From Ampelomyces quisqualis (lineage: Eukaryota > Ascomycota > Dothideomycetes > Pleosporales > Phaeosphaeriaceae), in the NCBI GenBank assembly GCA_018398575.1, contig JAGTXZ010000003.1, forward strand, positions 2,542,001 to 2,606,000: 64,000 nucleotides of DNA, given 5' to 3'. The notes beneath the pieces are model-generated. The model made no database searches. It had not been told where the DNA came from and worked only from the letters and a program-made list of their open reading frames with translations. The translations under genes and the position numbers were made by a program. Below are positions 53,657 to 63,804 of the stretch, piece after piece. The stretch's first letter is position 1; every line of letters starts with the position of its first letter.

Positions 53657-55127
53657 GTGGTACAGCTATGACTCCGCGCATGCTTCACTTCCGCACACAA
53701 CTCATTTATGCACCCACACCGCGATGACACTATCGATTCCTCCGATACCCCTAAAATCCAACAACTGTTTCACATCACATGCACATGACTTGAACGATTG
53801 CATCGTCTCTTGCGAAGCTTTGAGCATTAAATCGTGTAGAGCATCAGCCCCTCACTCCAGGTCCACTGACCAGGCTGCTGCTCAATTGCTCCGGTTTCGC
53901 CAAGAACATTTCATCTCTCAGCCCTTACACGACCCACTGTCAAAGTCAACCTCTTTGCGTCTTCAGATTAACAAGCGCTTGCACTTCTCTGCTCCTTATG
54001 AAACTAAATCTACCCGACTAATTTCAGAGCTATGGAAGATCTTTACGCGGCGGCTCCTGCCGATGCCTGAGGCTGCTCGAGCTGCACCCTGACGCGCAGG
54101 CAGACATTATCGAATGCGAGTTCCGGACTCATCTTCTCACCGATCATCCGCCGTACATCGCTTCGAAGTTGTAAGAAGCAGGGTCACGATATCTACACGC
54201 CTTTGGCCTACAGCATTCTTGCGAGTCCCGCCATGGCCCTGGTCGAGACGAAGACTGAGCGGAGTAGAAAATCGTAGCCTCGGGGAGTACTCATTCAGAC
54301 ATATCGCAATCACCAGGCTTCCGACGTCCGCGACAATGTGTGTGCCCTTCTTGGTATTGCCGAGTGTACCTCTGACGTGGTCGTTGGCTACAGTTTCGGA
54401 ACCGGAGATATGAGCTCATGCAGGCTGTCCAGAGCATTGCGTAGCACGGGCCACAGAGCTGATAGAATGCAAGAGCGAGCACGCGAAGTGCTCGCCAACA
54501 GTCAACGTTTCACTATATGATTTGAAGGTCATCAATGGCGTTCACAGAAAGGTCATTCCAGCCCCCATCCTCTGCTCCTACAGAGCATTATCGAATGTTT
54601 GGGACAAAGCGTGTAGCCAGCCACGAACACGAGCGCTTATGCTACGGTCGAGGCCCAAAAGACAGCAAAAGCGTGTTGTATATCATGAGATTGTATTAGA
54701 GTTGAGAGTCTCAAGGTGAGGCCGCTCGAGCTATCTACAGGCAGTCACTACCAAGGCCCTAAGCCCAAATGGGAGATCCTTCATGGAAACTCCATATCCG
54801 TTCTGTTCTGTAGCAGCTTATATCTGCATCTCAGGTTCTCACACTGAGACCGAGCTCAAAGACTACTGGGAGGTCTTCGATCTAAAAAGGGTGAATTGGA
54901 TCCCTTGGGGCGAGTCTGCTATTCGAGGCGTCCAGCACCAAATGGCATCACAGGAGCATTTAACACTTTGAGTGCATATAAAAAGCTTGTTTACTACTAT
55001 CTCTAGGGCGTTTCTGTTAGTCTTGCAAGCAACACGGACCTGCCTAAACTGTGTAGAGATAGGTATAATTAGTCATCTCTAAGCTAGTCTCCGCTTGGCT
55101 AGAGGAAGCGCAGTGTTGCAGGATTAC
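53657..55127. other. Intergenic, no supported gene
   Basis: The 3' region of the fusion gene and then non-coding sequence containing the second dispersed-repeat copy. Open frames here lack motifs. Confidence 0.35.
54642..54820. repeat. Dispersed repeat, copy 2
   Basis: Counterpart of 31978-32170, with the same order of shared blocks (GAGGCCCAAAAGACAGCAAA, TGAGATTGTATTAGAGTTGA, CAGTCACTACCAAGGCCCTA, ATCCTTCATGGAAACTC) and a small internal length difference. The two copies are 22.6 kb apart in the same orientation. Confidence 0.75.
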
Positions 55128-55396
55128 TACTATGGTACAAGGCAAAAGTATTGTACCGGTAGGGGTCCCTTGCTTCGGAGCTGCAAAACCTAGATAGAAT
55201 GAGTCTTACATGCTATCCCATACTAATTTGTATTAAATGCAATGTTTTTAGCATAGCCCAGCTGCCACGTTACACTCCTTGAGGTCTAGTGGCGAACAAA
55301 ATACAGCTTCTATCTGATCTGCGTTAGGCCAAAATACCAATTTCCGGGCCCCACACCACCCCTACCGGTACAATACTTTTGCCTTGAACCATAGTA
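55128..55396. mobile_element. Tc1/mariner-type MITE with TA target duplication
   Basis: Terminal inverted repeats of 37 bp (55130-55166 and 55358-55394) match with one mismatch; they begin CTATGGTACAAGGCAAAAGT on the left and read the same inward from the right. Each end is flanked by TA (55128-55129 and 55395-55396), the target duplication of Tc1/mariner/pogo elements. The 265-bp element has no transposase coding capacity, so it is non-autonomous. Confidence 0.85.
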
Positions 55397-56326
55397 GACA
55401 AATGTGCAATATCTTCCGAAGGCAATCGTATTATCATCATGACAACGGTTGCCGACGACGTTCAGCAGGCTCTGCACAATAGACTTGCGCGGCATCTGAA
55501 TCCACTTGCATCGGGACAATCCGTGATCAATCTACACAGGAGGGCGCCGAACCCACATTAGCCTAGAAGGTCGGGAGAAGGGCGATCCCAACCAGAGCCT
55601 CATCACATCATCCACCGTACGCGTCTAGCACATGTGAGAGTCGGCGGCAAGAGTTACGCGGCCCAACAACAACAGACTGGCGGGTCGGCTGGGCCATGGA
55701 AGCGTACGCCGTATCGCGATACACTGTCCAGGGTGCCGAGTTGGTTGGCGAGTAATAGATTGCGGCTGCACCGGAAGGGACATGCTGTCCCGGCGAGTAG
55801 ATGGCGTTTTGTTGGGAGGTGCAAAGGCAGAGTCACACACATGCCCGTGCCGTCACGTCACGTCATGTCTCTGCTGTGACGAGTCACGAGAGACGGGACG
55901 GTGACATGTTCGATAAGCAATAGATAATGCGGAAAGATGGACGGCGCACGCCCGCTGCCGCATCGAGCTTGGGGAACCGTGATGGTGTGGTGTCGTGCTC
56001 AGGCAGATACGGCGGTCGACGGTGCTGTACCACTCTTTTTTCCTGTCACGACAACGCCGCGGGGAGACAAGACAGCCATTCCGCCATGTTGGAGCGAGGG
56101 GAAAAAGCACGGGTCAAGCCGTAGGCCCGATTGATTATTTTCTCACCAAAGCCATACCTTGCACTGTGCAGCCAGCCAACAGCCAGCCCAGCCACCGTTG
56201 CGTCTGTGTGTGGGTGTGGGTGTGTCCGTCAGTCAAAGGGTGTGGCCTGTTCACGCAATCGAACCGTCCACTCATCATCCCACCCTGCCCTGCCGCCCTT
56301 CTTTCTCCCTTCCTTCTTTCTCCACA
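55397..56326. other. Upstream region of the APRT gene
   Basis: These 930 bp hold short frames only. The last 200 bp are pyrimidine-rich (CTTTCTCCCTTCCTTCTTTC just before the ATG), typical of a fungal promoter and leader. Confidence 0.4.
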
Positions 56327-57131
56327 ATGTCCGCCCCCTCCGACGCCCCCGCACATCACCAGTCGCCGCTGAACACCACCACCAGCGCAAACACCCCGCT
56401 CAAGGGCGAATCGACCTCTGCCCACGCCCCCGCAGCCTGCCCGGATCCCACCCTCGAGTCCAACGGCCATGCCGCCCAAGGAGGACAGCCCGCCCCCCAT
56501 CCCTCCGCCGCCGCCGAACTCGCCCGTCTTACGATGAGGCTCAAGGCGTCGCTGCGCCAGTTCCCCGATTTCCCCGAGCCAGGCATTCTGTTCGAAGACA
56601 TTCTTCCGATCTTTGCAGACGCGGAACTGCACGAGGGACTTGTGCGCGCACTGCAGATCGCCGTGGAGAAGCAGTTTGGCAAGCCTGATGTTGTAGTCGG
56701 GCTGGATGCGCGGGGCTTCTTGTTTGGCCCGTCGCTCGCGCTGAGATTGGGCGCCGCGTTCGTGCCGGTCAGGAAGAGGGGCAAGCTGCCGGGCCCGTGC
56801 GAAACGGCAGAGTATCAGAAGGAGTATGGCAGTGATTTCTTTCAGATGCAGGCGGATGCCGTGAAGAAGGACCAGAAGGTGTTGGTCGTGGACGATATCA
56901 TTGCGACTGGTAAGTCTCTCGCCTCGCGTTGCGCAACCGACCTGGACACGAAGCTGACTCGACATGGCAGGTGGCTCTGCGGCTGCAGCTGGCACGCTCG
57001 TCAAGAAACTCGGCGGCGCCATTGTGGGCTACGTCTTCATACTCGAACTCGACTTCCTCAAGGGCCGCGACAAGCTCGATGCGCCTGTCTACACTCTACT
57101 CGCGAGCCAGGAAGAGAAGCTGCAGCACTAA
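56327..57131 (+). CDS. apt1: Adenine phosphoribosyltransferase
   Basis: The model is join(56327..56909,56971..57131) with a 61-nt intron, 247 residues. Family marks are LRQFPDFPEPGILFEDILPI, DVVVGLDARGFLFGPSLALR, FVPVRKRGKLPG and the PRPP-binding loop VLVVDDIIATGGSAAAAGTL, split by the intron after ATG-codon-independent residue Thr-Gly. It converts adenine and PRPP to AMP in purine salvage. The usual enzyme is about 180 residues; the extra 65 or so N-terminal residues (MSAPSDAPAHHQSPLNTTTS onward) are low-complexity. A start at the in-frame ATG 56533 (MRLKASLRQF) would give the classical length, so the N-terminus is uncertain. Confidence 0.92.
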
Positions 57132-57563
57132 ACACACACGTACAACGGGCATACGAAAACGCATTTTTGATTCACGTAGACGGATGATTTGCATAGACAC
57201 GGCGTTGGGGTGGCACTTCTCTTTTTCTTGCGAACATGCGGCGGCATAAGTGAGTGCTGGAACTTTCAAGATGAGCGACATGGTTTTGATGGATGGAAGT
57301 ACGTAGACACGTCTCATTTGATCTGTGATGTGACTACGGAGTATGTAGACAGTGCAAAACAAGCATCTTCAAGCGTCTCCCATCATTGCAGCAGCCTTGC
57401 CAGAAAAAAATCGAGCCCTGCCCCTCGACCCGCTCAGCTTTCCCGAAGGGTCCGACTCCGCGCTTCGGCGCCAAAACACCCCCACCTTCCCTTCCTGGCT
57501 CCGACCTGTCCTCCGAAGCCGCCGATCGCCTCCGTTTACCGCAAGCAGTCAACCACTCCATCA
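57132..57563. other. Intergenic between APRT and the RidA gene
   Basis: 432 bp with no motif-bearing frame. It serves as the 3' end of APRT and the promoter of the RidA gene. Confidence 0.4.
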
Positions 57564-58355
57564 ATGCACCGAATTGCTACGCGATTATTACGACCTGCTA
57601 CTACTTCCATTGCTGCTTCTCGAACTTTGAGATTGAACCTGCAAAGACAAAACATGTCGGAAATCAAAAAGGTCTTTACGGAGAATGCGTGTCCGCGTAA
57701 GTTTGGACACGAGTGAGTCTAGAGGAATTGAGTTGATCAGTAATATCTAGCTGCTGGACCTTATGTACGTTCTTTCCGCTTCATGGAGACGACGGGAGCC
57801 TTGGTCGCACCGCATCGCATCCTCCATCCCACCGCCTTCGCATACCTCACTACATACCCGCATGGTCGCAGGTATCGCAACGCAGGAAGAAAGCGCGCTG
57901 AAACCCCAAATAGTCCCAGGCTATCATCGCCGGCCCGCAGATCTTCGTCTCCGGACAGATCCCAGCTGACACAAAGGGCACTTTGATCGAGGGGAGCATC
58001 GCGGACAAGACGAAGCAGTGCTGCGAAAATATCGTCGGTATATTGACTGAGGCGCGCGTGGGTATAGAGAGGGTCGTCAAGGTAATGTCCCCTACCACAT
58101 ACAGCCCAGCATTATTCTCCGCCACATATCATGCTGCCGAGGTGTTGGGTTAAGTTGCTGATGGTAGGAACAAAGGTCAACGTCTTCCTCGACGACATGG
58201 CCCATTTCGCCGAGATGAATGGCGTCTTTGAAAAGTACTTTGCGCACAAGCCTGCCAGGAGCTGTGTCGCGGTCAAGCAGTTGCCCAAGGGCGTTCCTGT
58301 CGAGATTGAGTGCATTGCGTATACTGGTGAGCAATCAGCGAGTGTGAAGTTGTGA
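57564..58355 (+). CDS. RidA/YjgF (Mmf1-like) imine deaminase
   Basis: The model is join(57564..57696,57751..57764,57914..58081,58176..58355), 164 residues, with introns of 54, 149 and 94 nt and a 14-nt micro-exon coding PAGPY. The core has PAGPYSQAIIAGPQIFVSGQ, DKTKQCCENIVGILTEARVG, VVKVNVFLDDMAHFAEMNGV, the substrate arginine in KPARSCVAVKQLPKG and VEIECIAY. The first 30 residues (MHRIATRLLRPATTSIAASR) look like a mitochondrial presequence, and a second ATG (MSEIKKVF) could give a cytosolic form. RidA hydrolyses reactive enamines from threonine dehydratase. The last few codons are uncertain: a GTGAGC donor after YTG would end the protein at TAG in GGTTAG. Confidence 0.85.
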
Positions 58356-58599
58356 TGAAGATGATGATTTGTTGATGTGTTGCAGGTTAGGTGGACGGTC
58401 GTAAGAACGAGATGGGCAAGGTGAGGGTGTGGGATTGAAATGATAGTACAGGGAGTATCAAAAGCACCAGTTCCATGATGAAATCAAGTTCGTGGCCATC
58501 TTTGCGGCTCAGCGGAATTTACATCGTCTTCATTCCACCCGTCATCCATAAATCAAACGACTACCCAGTCCTATTCTCCGGCGAACCTGATCCCCATCT
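58356..58599. other. 3' region of the RidA gene
   Basis: Short; it contains the alternative terminal exon of the RidA gene (acceptor near 58386) and nothing else recognised. Confidence 0.35.
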
Positions 58600-58954
58600 C
58601 TCCCCCTCTCCCTCCCCTTCCCATCTCCGCCTAAACCCCCAATCCCCGTTAACAGTATCTCTAAGCCAAACTTGCCGTCATTCTCCTCCGCCCCATTCCC
58701 AAGATACCCGAAATCACCCCACAGTTTCCATGCTTTCCTGCCCCACATCTCCGCCTTTTCCCTATGCCCCCCTTTCTAGCCATAACATCGCCAACGTGGC
58801 ATATTCATCAGCCAATGGACTTTCCAGATCCCTTTCGTCGGCAATCATTTTTACGCTCAACATGGCGAGGCCGATGGCTGCTGCGATTTGGCCCGCGCCC
58901 GCGACTTGATTGATCAGTGCACGGCGGATAACGGCGGCTTGCTTGCGGGCGGCG

Positions 58955-58985
<31 letters not shown>

Positions 58986-59205
58986 CACAGAGCGTATGTG
59001 CCGGTGAAGCCCCAGCGGCAGAGAAGCGAGTGGGGCGTTGCTGAGGGGGTGGCTTGCAAGGGACATCTTGCTGTGCTGTCAGTCTGGGGAGAATAAGTGT
59101 GTAACCTGGGATGTAAGACGGATATGAAAGAGTGATTTCCTCGCCTGGCTCAATGTCTAGGTAGGGTTTACTATCGCTATTGCTGATTCCTGCCTGGGAG
59201 AACAT
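58600..59205 (-). pseudogene. SET-domain protein remnant
   Basis: Read on the minus strand, the C-terminal part of a SET/SMYD-like protein is scattered over three frames: LDIEPGEEITLSYPSYIPG, then SLLCRWGFTGTYALC, then after a (CT)n microsatellite ARKQAAVIRRALINQVAGAG, MIADERDLESPLADEYATLA, and after another shift MWGRKAWKLWGDFGYLGNG. The order matches the end of a SET domain, the RWGFxCxCxxC post-SET region and the helical tail. The N-terminal catalytic part is missing. It lies directly downstream of an intact SET gene of the same strand but is not a duplicate of its tail. Confidence 0.6.
58953..58983. repeat. (GA)n microsatellite
   Basis: About 14 GA units. It sits exactly where the frame of the SET remnant changes, so a length change here is a likely cause of the shift. 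Confidence 0.9.
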
Positions 59206-59286
59206 GACGTGTGCATTTTGATGATGAGTGATGCTGTGAGGGAGAAAGTGTGGAAAAGCGTGTTCAATTTGGGTTGTGAGGCTGGG

Positions 59287-60414
59287 TTAGAGAAGAGGTT
59301 CACATGTCCCACAACCACATTCGAAGCCCCAATTCTTCTTCAGAGTCATGTTCCGCTTGTATCGGCTCAACTTCCGCTCTTCACCGCTCAGGTACGTGAT
59401 GCACAACTCCTTGCCTGGCGCAATGTCCTTTGCTGCGCGGAACTCCCACGTCCTTCCCACTCGCTTCTTCTCCACGTTCGGACTGCATGCGTGGTTGAAG
59501 TAGCTCGCCGCGGGCCAACATCCGTAGCCGAAGAACTCTGAGCCCTCGTCTTCGAGCGAACGTATGCCGAATGAATTGTGGCTATCGCGGGACGAAAGTA
59601 CGAAGAGTGATTTTGCAGTCACGATGGGTAGGAGGGCAAGTGGAAGGACGGCGAGAAGGTGTAGATATGTGCGCGTGAATGCAGTCAAGTCGTCCATACT
59701 GTGGTACGGCGTGCAGTCGACAGCGAGCGCGAGCACCTTGACCCACTGGGTGGGATTGGCATGTTGCCATAAAAGACCCGAGACACAAAACGACATGACG
59801 TCTGGGGAGATCGGAGCTTGCAAGGCCTTCGAAACAGCTTTAAGATGTTGCTTGGTAGCACGTTCGCCTTGCCGTGCCACGCGTATCAGAGCCGCCTGTG
59901 CAGCGACACTTTCCCATGCGCTTGTTATGTCCTTGACCTTCGGGCGAGGGAGGTCGGTATCTACCATGTCGTTATCCTCTTTACCCCGACCTTTGACCAG
60001 GTTCTCCACTGCAGTCCATGCTTCTATGCCTATCTCACCGTGTTCTTGTCGCCATTTGTCTTGACATATCTTTGTGCAAAAGGCGAATCCCACGCTCTTG
60101 TCCCGTATGTCCAAATCCCGCCCGTACTCGTAGCCAAAGCATTGCCCACATACTTCGCGTCGGTACTCGCGGAGTAGCACAGATAGGGCGAGGTCGTTGG
60201 ATTGCCATATCGGCGTGTTTTCGGGAATGGCTTCTCTTGCGAACACGGCGCGGCCTGCGTTGGGCGTGTGGCGTATTTCGAAGATAGGAGATATTGGTGC
60301 ACCGGCAGGAAGATCCTTCGATGGTTCGGACGGCGGGGCGGAAGAAAGTGATGAGATGCTCATGGCGCTGTGGAGCGAACCACGAGAGGAGGGTCTGCTC
60401 AATGGTGTGTCCAT
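59287..60414 (-). CDS. SET domain protein (Set6/SMYD-like)
   Basis: A single exon of 375 residues from ATG 60414 (MDTPLSRPSSRGSLHSAMSI). SET elements are an N-terminal split SET-N (FEIRHTPNAGRAVFAREAIP), a MYND-like cysteine stretch (EVCGQCFGYEYG, FAFCTKICQDKW), and the SET core GYGCWPAASYFNHACSPNVE with the conserved NHxCxPN, followed by EFRAAKDIAPGKELCITYL. A post-SET CGCGTC ends the protein. Yeast Set6-like members are putative protein lysine methyltransferases using S-adenosylmethionine. The pattern and length are intact, so activity is plausible. The target is unknown. Confidence 0.88.
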   Translation of the reverse strand: MDTPLSRPSSRGSLHSAMSISSLSSAPPSEPSKDLPAGAPISPIFEIRHTPNAGRAVFAREAIPENTPIWQSNDLALSVLLREYRREVCGQCFGYEYGRDLDIRDKSVGFAFCTKICQDKWRQEHGEIGIEAWTAVENLVKGRGKEDNDMVDTDLPRPKVKDITSAWESVAAQAALIRVARQGERATKQHLKAVSKALQAPISPDVMSFCVSGLLWQHANPTQWVKVLALAVDCTPYHSMDDLTAFTRTYLHLLAVLPLALLPIVTAKSLFVLSSRDSHNSFGIRSLEDEGSEFFGYGCWPAASYFNHACSPNVEKKRVGRTWEFRAAKDIAPGKELCITYLSGEERKLSRYKRNMTLKKNWGFECGCGTCEPLL

Positions 60415-61789
60415 TTTTGTAGTCACAGCGAGCTACTTGCCGAGGGGAATGAGAGTGCTTGCTATGGTCTGGTCTGGCAAGCTACTCGGCATATGGTTTT
60501 TTTGTATATCTTCTTTAGAGAACGATCAATCGCTGCGGCCGTTTGCGGGTTGTCGGAGCAGTAAACAATGTCGTGATAGGCTGGGTCACTTCCGTATGTC
60601 GTGTATGCAGGAACCAGTGGTGAACGATCGGATGAATAGCATGATGATATGAGAGTTCGAAATGATTTTAGTCATGACACTTGCCAGATGAGTGATAAAT
60701 GGGAGGCAAGTGCTTTTCTGTCCTGTGCAAAAGCTGGAATGGAATTTGTAACGCCGCGCCGGATCCAGGCACCTGGCACCAGGCACCCAGGCTTCGGTGG
60801 ACCCTGAATTTGGGCAGGGATCTGCGGCGACAAAGATAAATCATAAGCGACCTCGTGACGCGAAATTTGTCAGCGCTACGTGCTGTCAGCTTGCGGAGTA
60901 CATTTCACAGCAACTTCAATCCATCACACGCTTGTTAGCAGCCTTCCAACGCGAAGCAAGCGGAGGGGGTTTTTTTCAAGTTCGTTACGGGGCTGATGCG
61001 TCGCCGGAGGTTGTGCGCCCATTTGAGGTTTGCTTCAGATATGAGCAGCCGCGTCCTAACTCCTGCATAAGTCTAGAGCAGAAACCGCCTACATATCTGC
61101 GGGGTTTGTAAAGGCGTCAAACCAAACAAATCAATAAATCAATCACCCAGCAAAGGTCGTCGCCGATCATACCCATCGTTAGGAGCAACTTCGGCTGCGC
61201 CCCGCAAACGGCCAGATCAATCTGCCGGTGCGCATCCTTTATGATGCCGAAACTTCAATATATTTTCCGCCCAGTCTTGTTGAAATTACCAGGGAGAGTC
61301 TACAGAATAGGGTCAGCCTGCATGCTAAGAGGGGTATATGCACAGATGAGGGTCTACTAAGTAATTACTGAATTACTAATTTAACAAGACTACGAGTAAC
61401 TAGAGCATTATAATTACATCACACGAGGTAAATAAATAGAAAGCTAGGTAGAATTGCAACCTACTTAGTGTTAAGATTTAAAAAGGACAGATTTAGTGTA
61501 AATAAATTTCTCATAATTCTAAAAAACTTGTAACTCTGTGTAGACTAAAGATTATTATATAGTTTTGTTTCATACATAGCTTAGACTTTAATCTAGCTTT
61601 CTATTCAATTACTTTATATTTTTTGATATAGGGCTCTAGTTGTTCTTAGTCCTAGCAAATTAATAATTTAGTAATTAGCGAGAGGGGTCCCATTTGTGGG
61701 TAAATGACATTGGGCTACCACAGTACCACCTAGGACCAAGGACATCGGGCTAGACCAAAGAAAGAACATTGGTCAAGCAAAAAAAATAT
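60415..61789. other. Gene-poor region with an AT-rich island
   Basis: From 60.4 to 61.3 kb only weak frames occur (longest 60797-61111 +, no motifs). From about 61300 to 61700 the sequence becomes strongly A/T-rich with no coding potential, resembling the RIP-affected islands of fungal genomes or a degraded element. Confidence 0.55.
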
Positions 61790-62959
61790 ATGAACGGCAT
61801 GGATGCACATGTATTCACGGTCTGCAAAGTCTTCATCCTCACGATCATCACGTTCATCATGTCGTCTATTATTCCAATTGACCTTACTGCCTTCGCAACC
61901 GACGCGTCATATCTGAACCAATTCGTGCCGAGAAACGTCTCGAACCCCACTGTGATCAATCTCTTGGGCTACAACAGCGACTTTGCCAACGTTCTCGGTC
62001 ATAATGCCACTGCAAGGCAATTGTATAACCTCGACTGGCAAGCATTTCACGAAGCTGGTATCTACAACAAGCAAACGAACAAGCTCTATGTGACCAGCAA
62101 TTGGGCAGGCGACTTGAACAACCCCATCAATGTCACGATCATCGACCTTGCCCCTTCAGCAAACTACTCTTACACCACAACGCGCTACTCCGCGCTCGCT
62201 GAACCCAATGGCGGAACATCATACTACCCACCCGGCACAACCAACAGCTCCACCCCACCACGCCATCTGTACGCCGATGAGGGCGACTTCACGCAGCCCT
62301 CGGCTCTGGTCTCCGTGGACCCAGTAACCGGCGCCTCAGAGAAAATTTTGACAAACTATCTCGGCCGCAACTTCTCCTCCATCAACGACGTGCGCCAGCA
62401 CCCAAAGACAGGCGACATCTGGTTCACCGACGCCGACTACGGCTACCTGCAGTATTTCCGCCCTGCGCCCACCATTCCCAAGCAGGTGTACCGCTTCAAT
62501 CCCTCGACTGCCGAGATTCACGTTGTTGCCGACGGTTTCGTGCAGAGCAATGGAATCGAGTTCAGCCCGGACTTCAAGACGCTCTATGTTAGTGACACGG
62601 GTGCTGCTGGCGGTCTGTTGCTCGGCACAAACATGACGCGCCCATCGACCATCTATGAGTTTGACGTTGTTGATTCGAAAAAGTTACAGAATCGTCGTGT
62701 GTTTGCGTACTCGAGCAGTGGCTTCCCGGATGGTTTACACACTGATACTGAAGGCAATCTGTGGGCTGGTTGTGGTGATGGCATTCACATCTGGAACAAG
62801 GAGGGAACATTGCTCGGCAAGATCTGGAATGGTGTTGAAACGAACAACTTTGCGTTCCTGCCCGGCAAGGTGTTGATCTTCAGCAATGCGCAGCTGTGGA
62901 TTGTCGAGAATCTGAAGGCTGTGGGAAGGGAGGTGTGCAAGGACTTTGGAGTGTGCTGA
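61790..62959 (+). CDS. Secreted SMP-30/gluconolactonase-like beta-propeller protein
   Basis: A single exon of 389 residues from ATG 61790. A long hydrophobic N-terminal segment (CKVFILTIITFIMSSIIPID) fits a signal peptide preceded by about 12 residues. The six-bladed propeller blocks are typical of fungal lactonohydrolases: YNKQTNKLYVTSNWAGDLNN, SSINDVRQHPKTGDIWFTDA, QVYRFNPSTAEIHVVADGFV, QSNGIEFSPDFKTLYVSDTG and GFPDGLHTDTEGNLWAGCGD. The Asn and Asp residues in NGIEFS, SDTG and DGLHTD are the expected calcium ligands. Many N-glycosylation sequons agree with secretion. The lactone substrate is unknown. Confidence 0.9.
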   Translation: MNGMDAHVFTVCKVFILTIITFIMSSIIPIDLTAFATDASYLNQFVPRNVSNPTVINLLGYNSDFANVLGHNATARQLYNLDWQAFHEAGIYNKQTNKLYVTSNWAGDLNNPINVTIIDLAPSANYSYTTTRYSALAEPNGGTSYYPPGTTNSSTPPRHLYADEGDFTQPSALVSVDPVTGASEKILTNYLGRNFSSINDVRQHPKTGDIWFTDADYGYLQYFRPAPTIPKQVYRFNPSTAEIHVVADGFVQSNGIEFSPDFKTLYVSDTGAAGGLLLGTNMTRPSTIYEFDVVDSKKLQNRRVFAYSSSGFPDGLHTDTEGNLWAGCGDGIHIWNKEGTLLGKIWNGVETNNFAFLPGKVLIFSNAQLWIVENLKAVGREVCKDFGVC

Positions 62960-63528
62960 GGGCGGAGCGAAGGGATCTGAGGCAAGACTGGACATTACTG
63001 TAGCTGACTCGGAAACCAATATGTGCATCTTGTGGAAATTTAAAACTAAACAATGTCTAGAGCTTGGAGTGTGAACCGCTCGTGCCTGCATCGGGCTGAG
63101 AGCTTATATTAGAGCCCGGAGAAACTTGCCTAGTCATGATTGTCTAGCCAATTATTAAGTCTTCAAGATCTTACTTGGTTGTACAAGGCTAAAGCTCAGA
63201 TCAAGATATTGCACAAGTTACCTGATTCTCTTTATTTCTTATGTAGCCGCCAGCGTTTCCTAGGCATAGATTTGGTCGCGTCGCATCGAGAAGGGTAAGA
63301 AGAAACAAGGCGACGCCTTCGTGCGTGAGATGAAACGCCCTTCCTATCCGTTTCGGCAAATCGCCAGCATTTATTCACTGCCCGTATAAAAATCAAATTA
63401 GTTGGAACTGTTCGCATTGATCGCTATTGAGTTTGATCAATTTTTGGCATTTGCGCGACAACTAGCTTTCAGGCTCGAAAGTAAGAAGACTGCGGGCTTT
63501 CTGTGGTGCTTTCGTTACTCCCTTGAAA
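62960..63528. other. Intergenic, nothing recognised
   Basis: 3' region of the lactonase-like gene and upstream region of the last ORF. Confidence 0.35.
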
Positions 63529-63804
63529 ATGTCCGGCAACGACAACCAAGCCAACACCGGCGACCAAACCGGCAGTAACATCGGTGCTAGCCGTAGCACC
63601 GGCGAGGCCCACGCTGGCAGTAATCCGTTACACACCCAGCAGCGACAAGATGACAGGGCTGCTCTTCGAGCAGCCCTTTCCGATCCCAGCACTGCTAAGC
63701 AGTTGAAGAAGTCAGGTGATACCTCCCGTGAGAAACGCCGCCTTCTGCGCGAGCAGCAGAACAACAGCAACAATTGTGAGCACCACCTTGACTCCGAAAA
63801 ATAA
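63529..63804 (+). CDS. Small hydrophilic hypothetical protein
   Basis: 91 residues from ATG 63529 (MSGNDNQANTGDQTGSNIGA), very rich in Asn, Gln, Asp and Ser, with a basic stretch KKSGDTSREKRRLLREQQ near the end. It looks disordered; there is no signal peptide. It could be a stress- or conidiation-type small protein, but no named family is recognised, and a downstream exon beyond the window cannot be excluded. Confidence 0.4.
   Translation: MSGNDNQANTGDQTGSNIGASRSTGEAHAGSNPLHTQQRQDDRAALRAALSDPSTAKQLKKSGDTSREKRRLLREQQNNSNNCEHHLDSEK

Noticed and set aside
56135..57022. 295-codon minus-strand frame
   Set aside because: It is antisense to APRT, glycine- and arginine-rich from complementing codon bias.
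60797..61111. 104-codon plus-strand frame
   Set aside because: No recognisable features; it lies in a stretch that turns into the AT-rich island.
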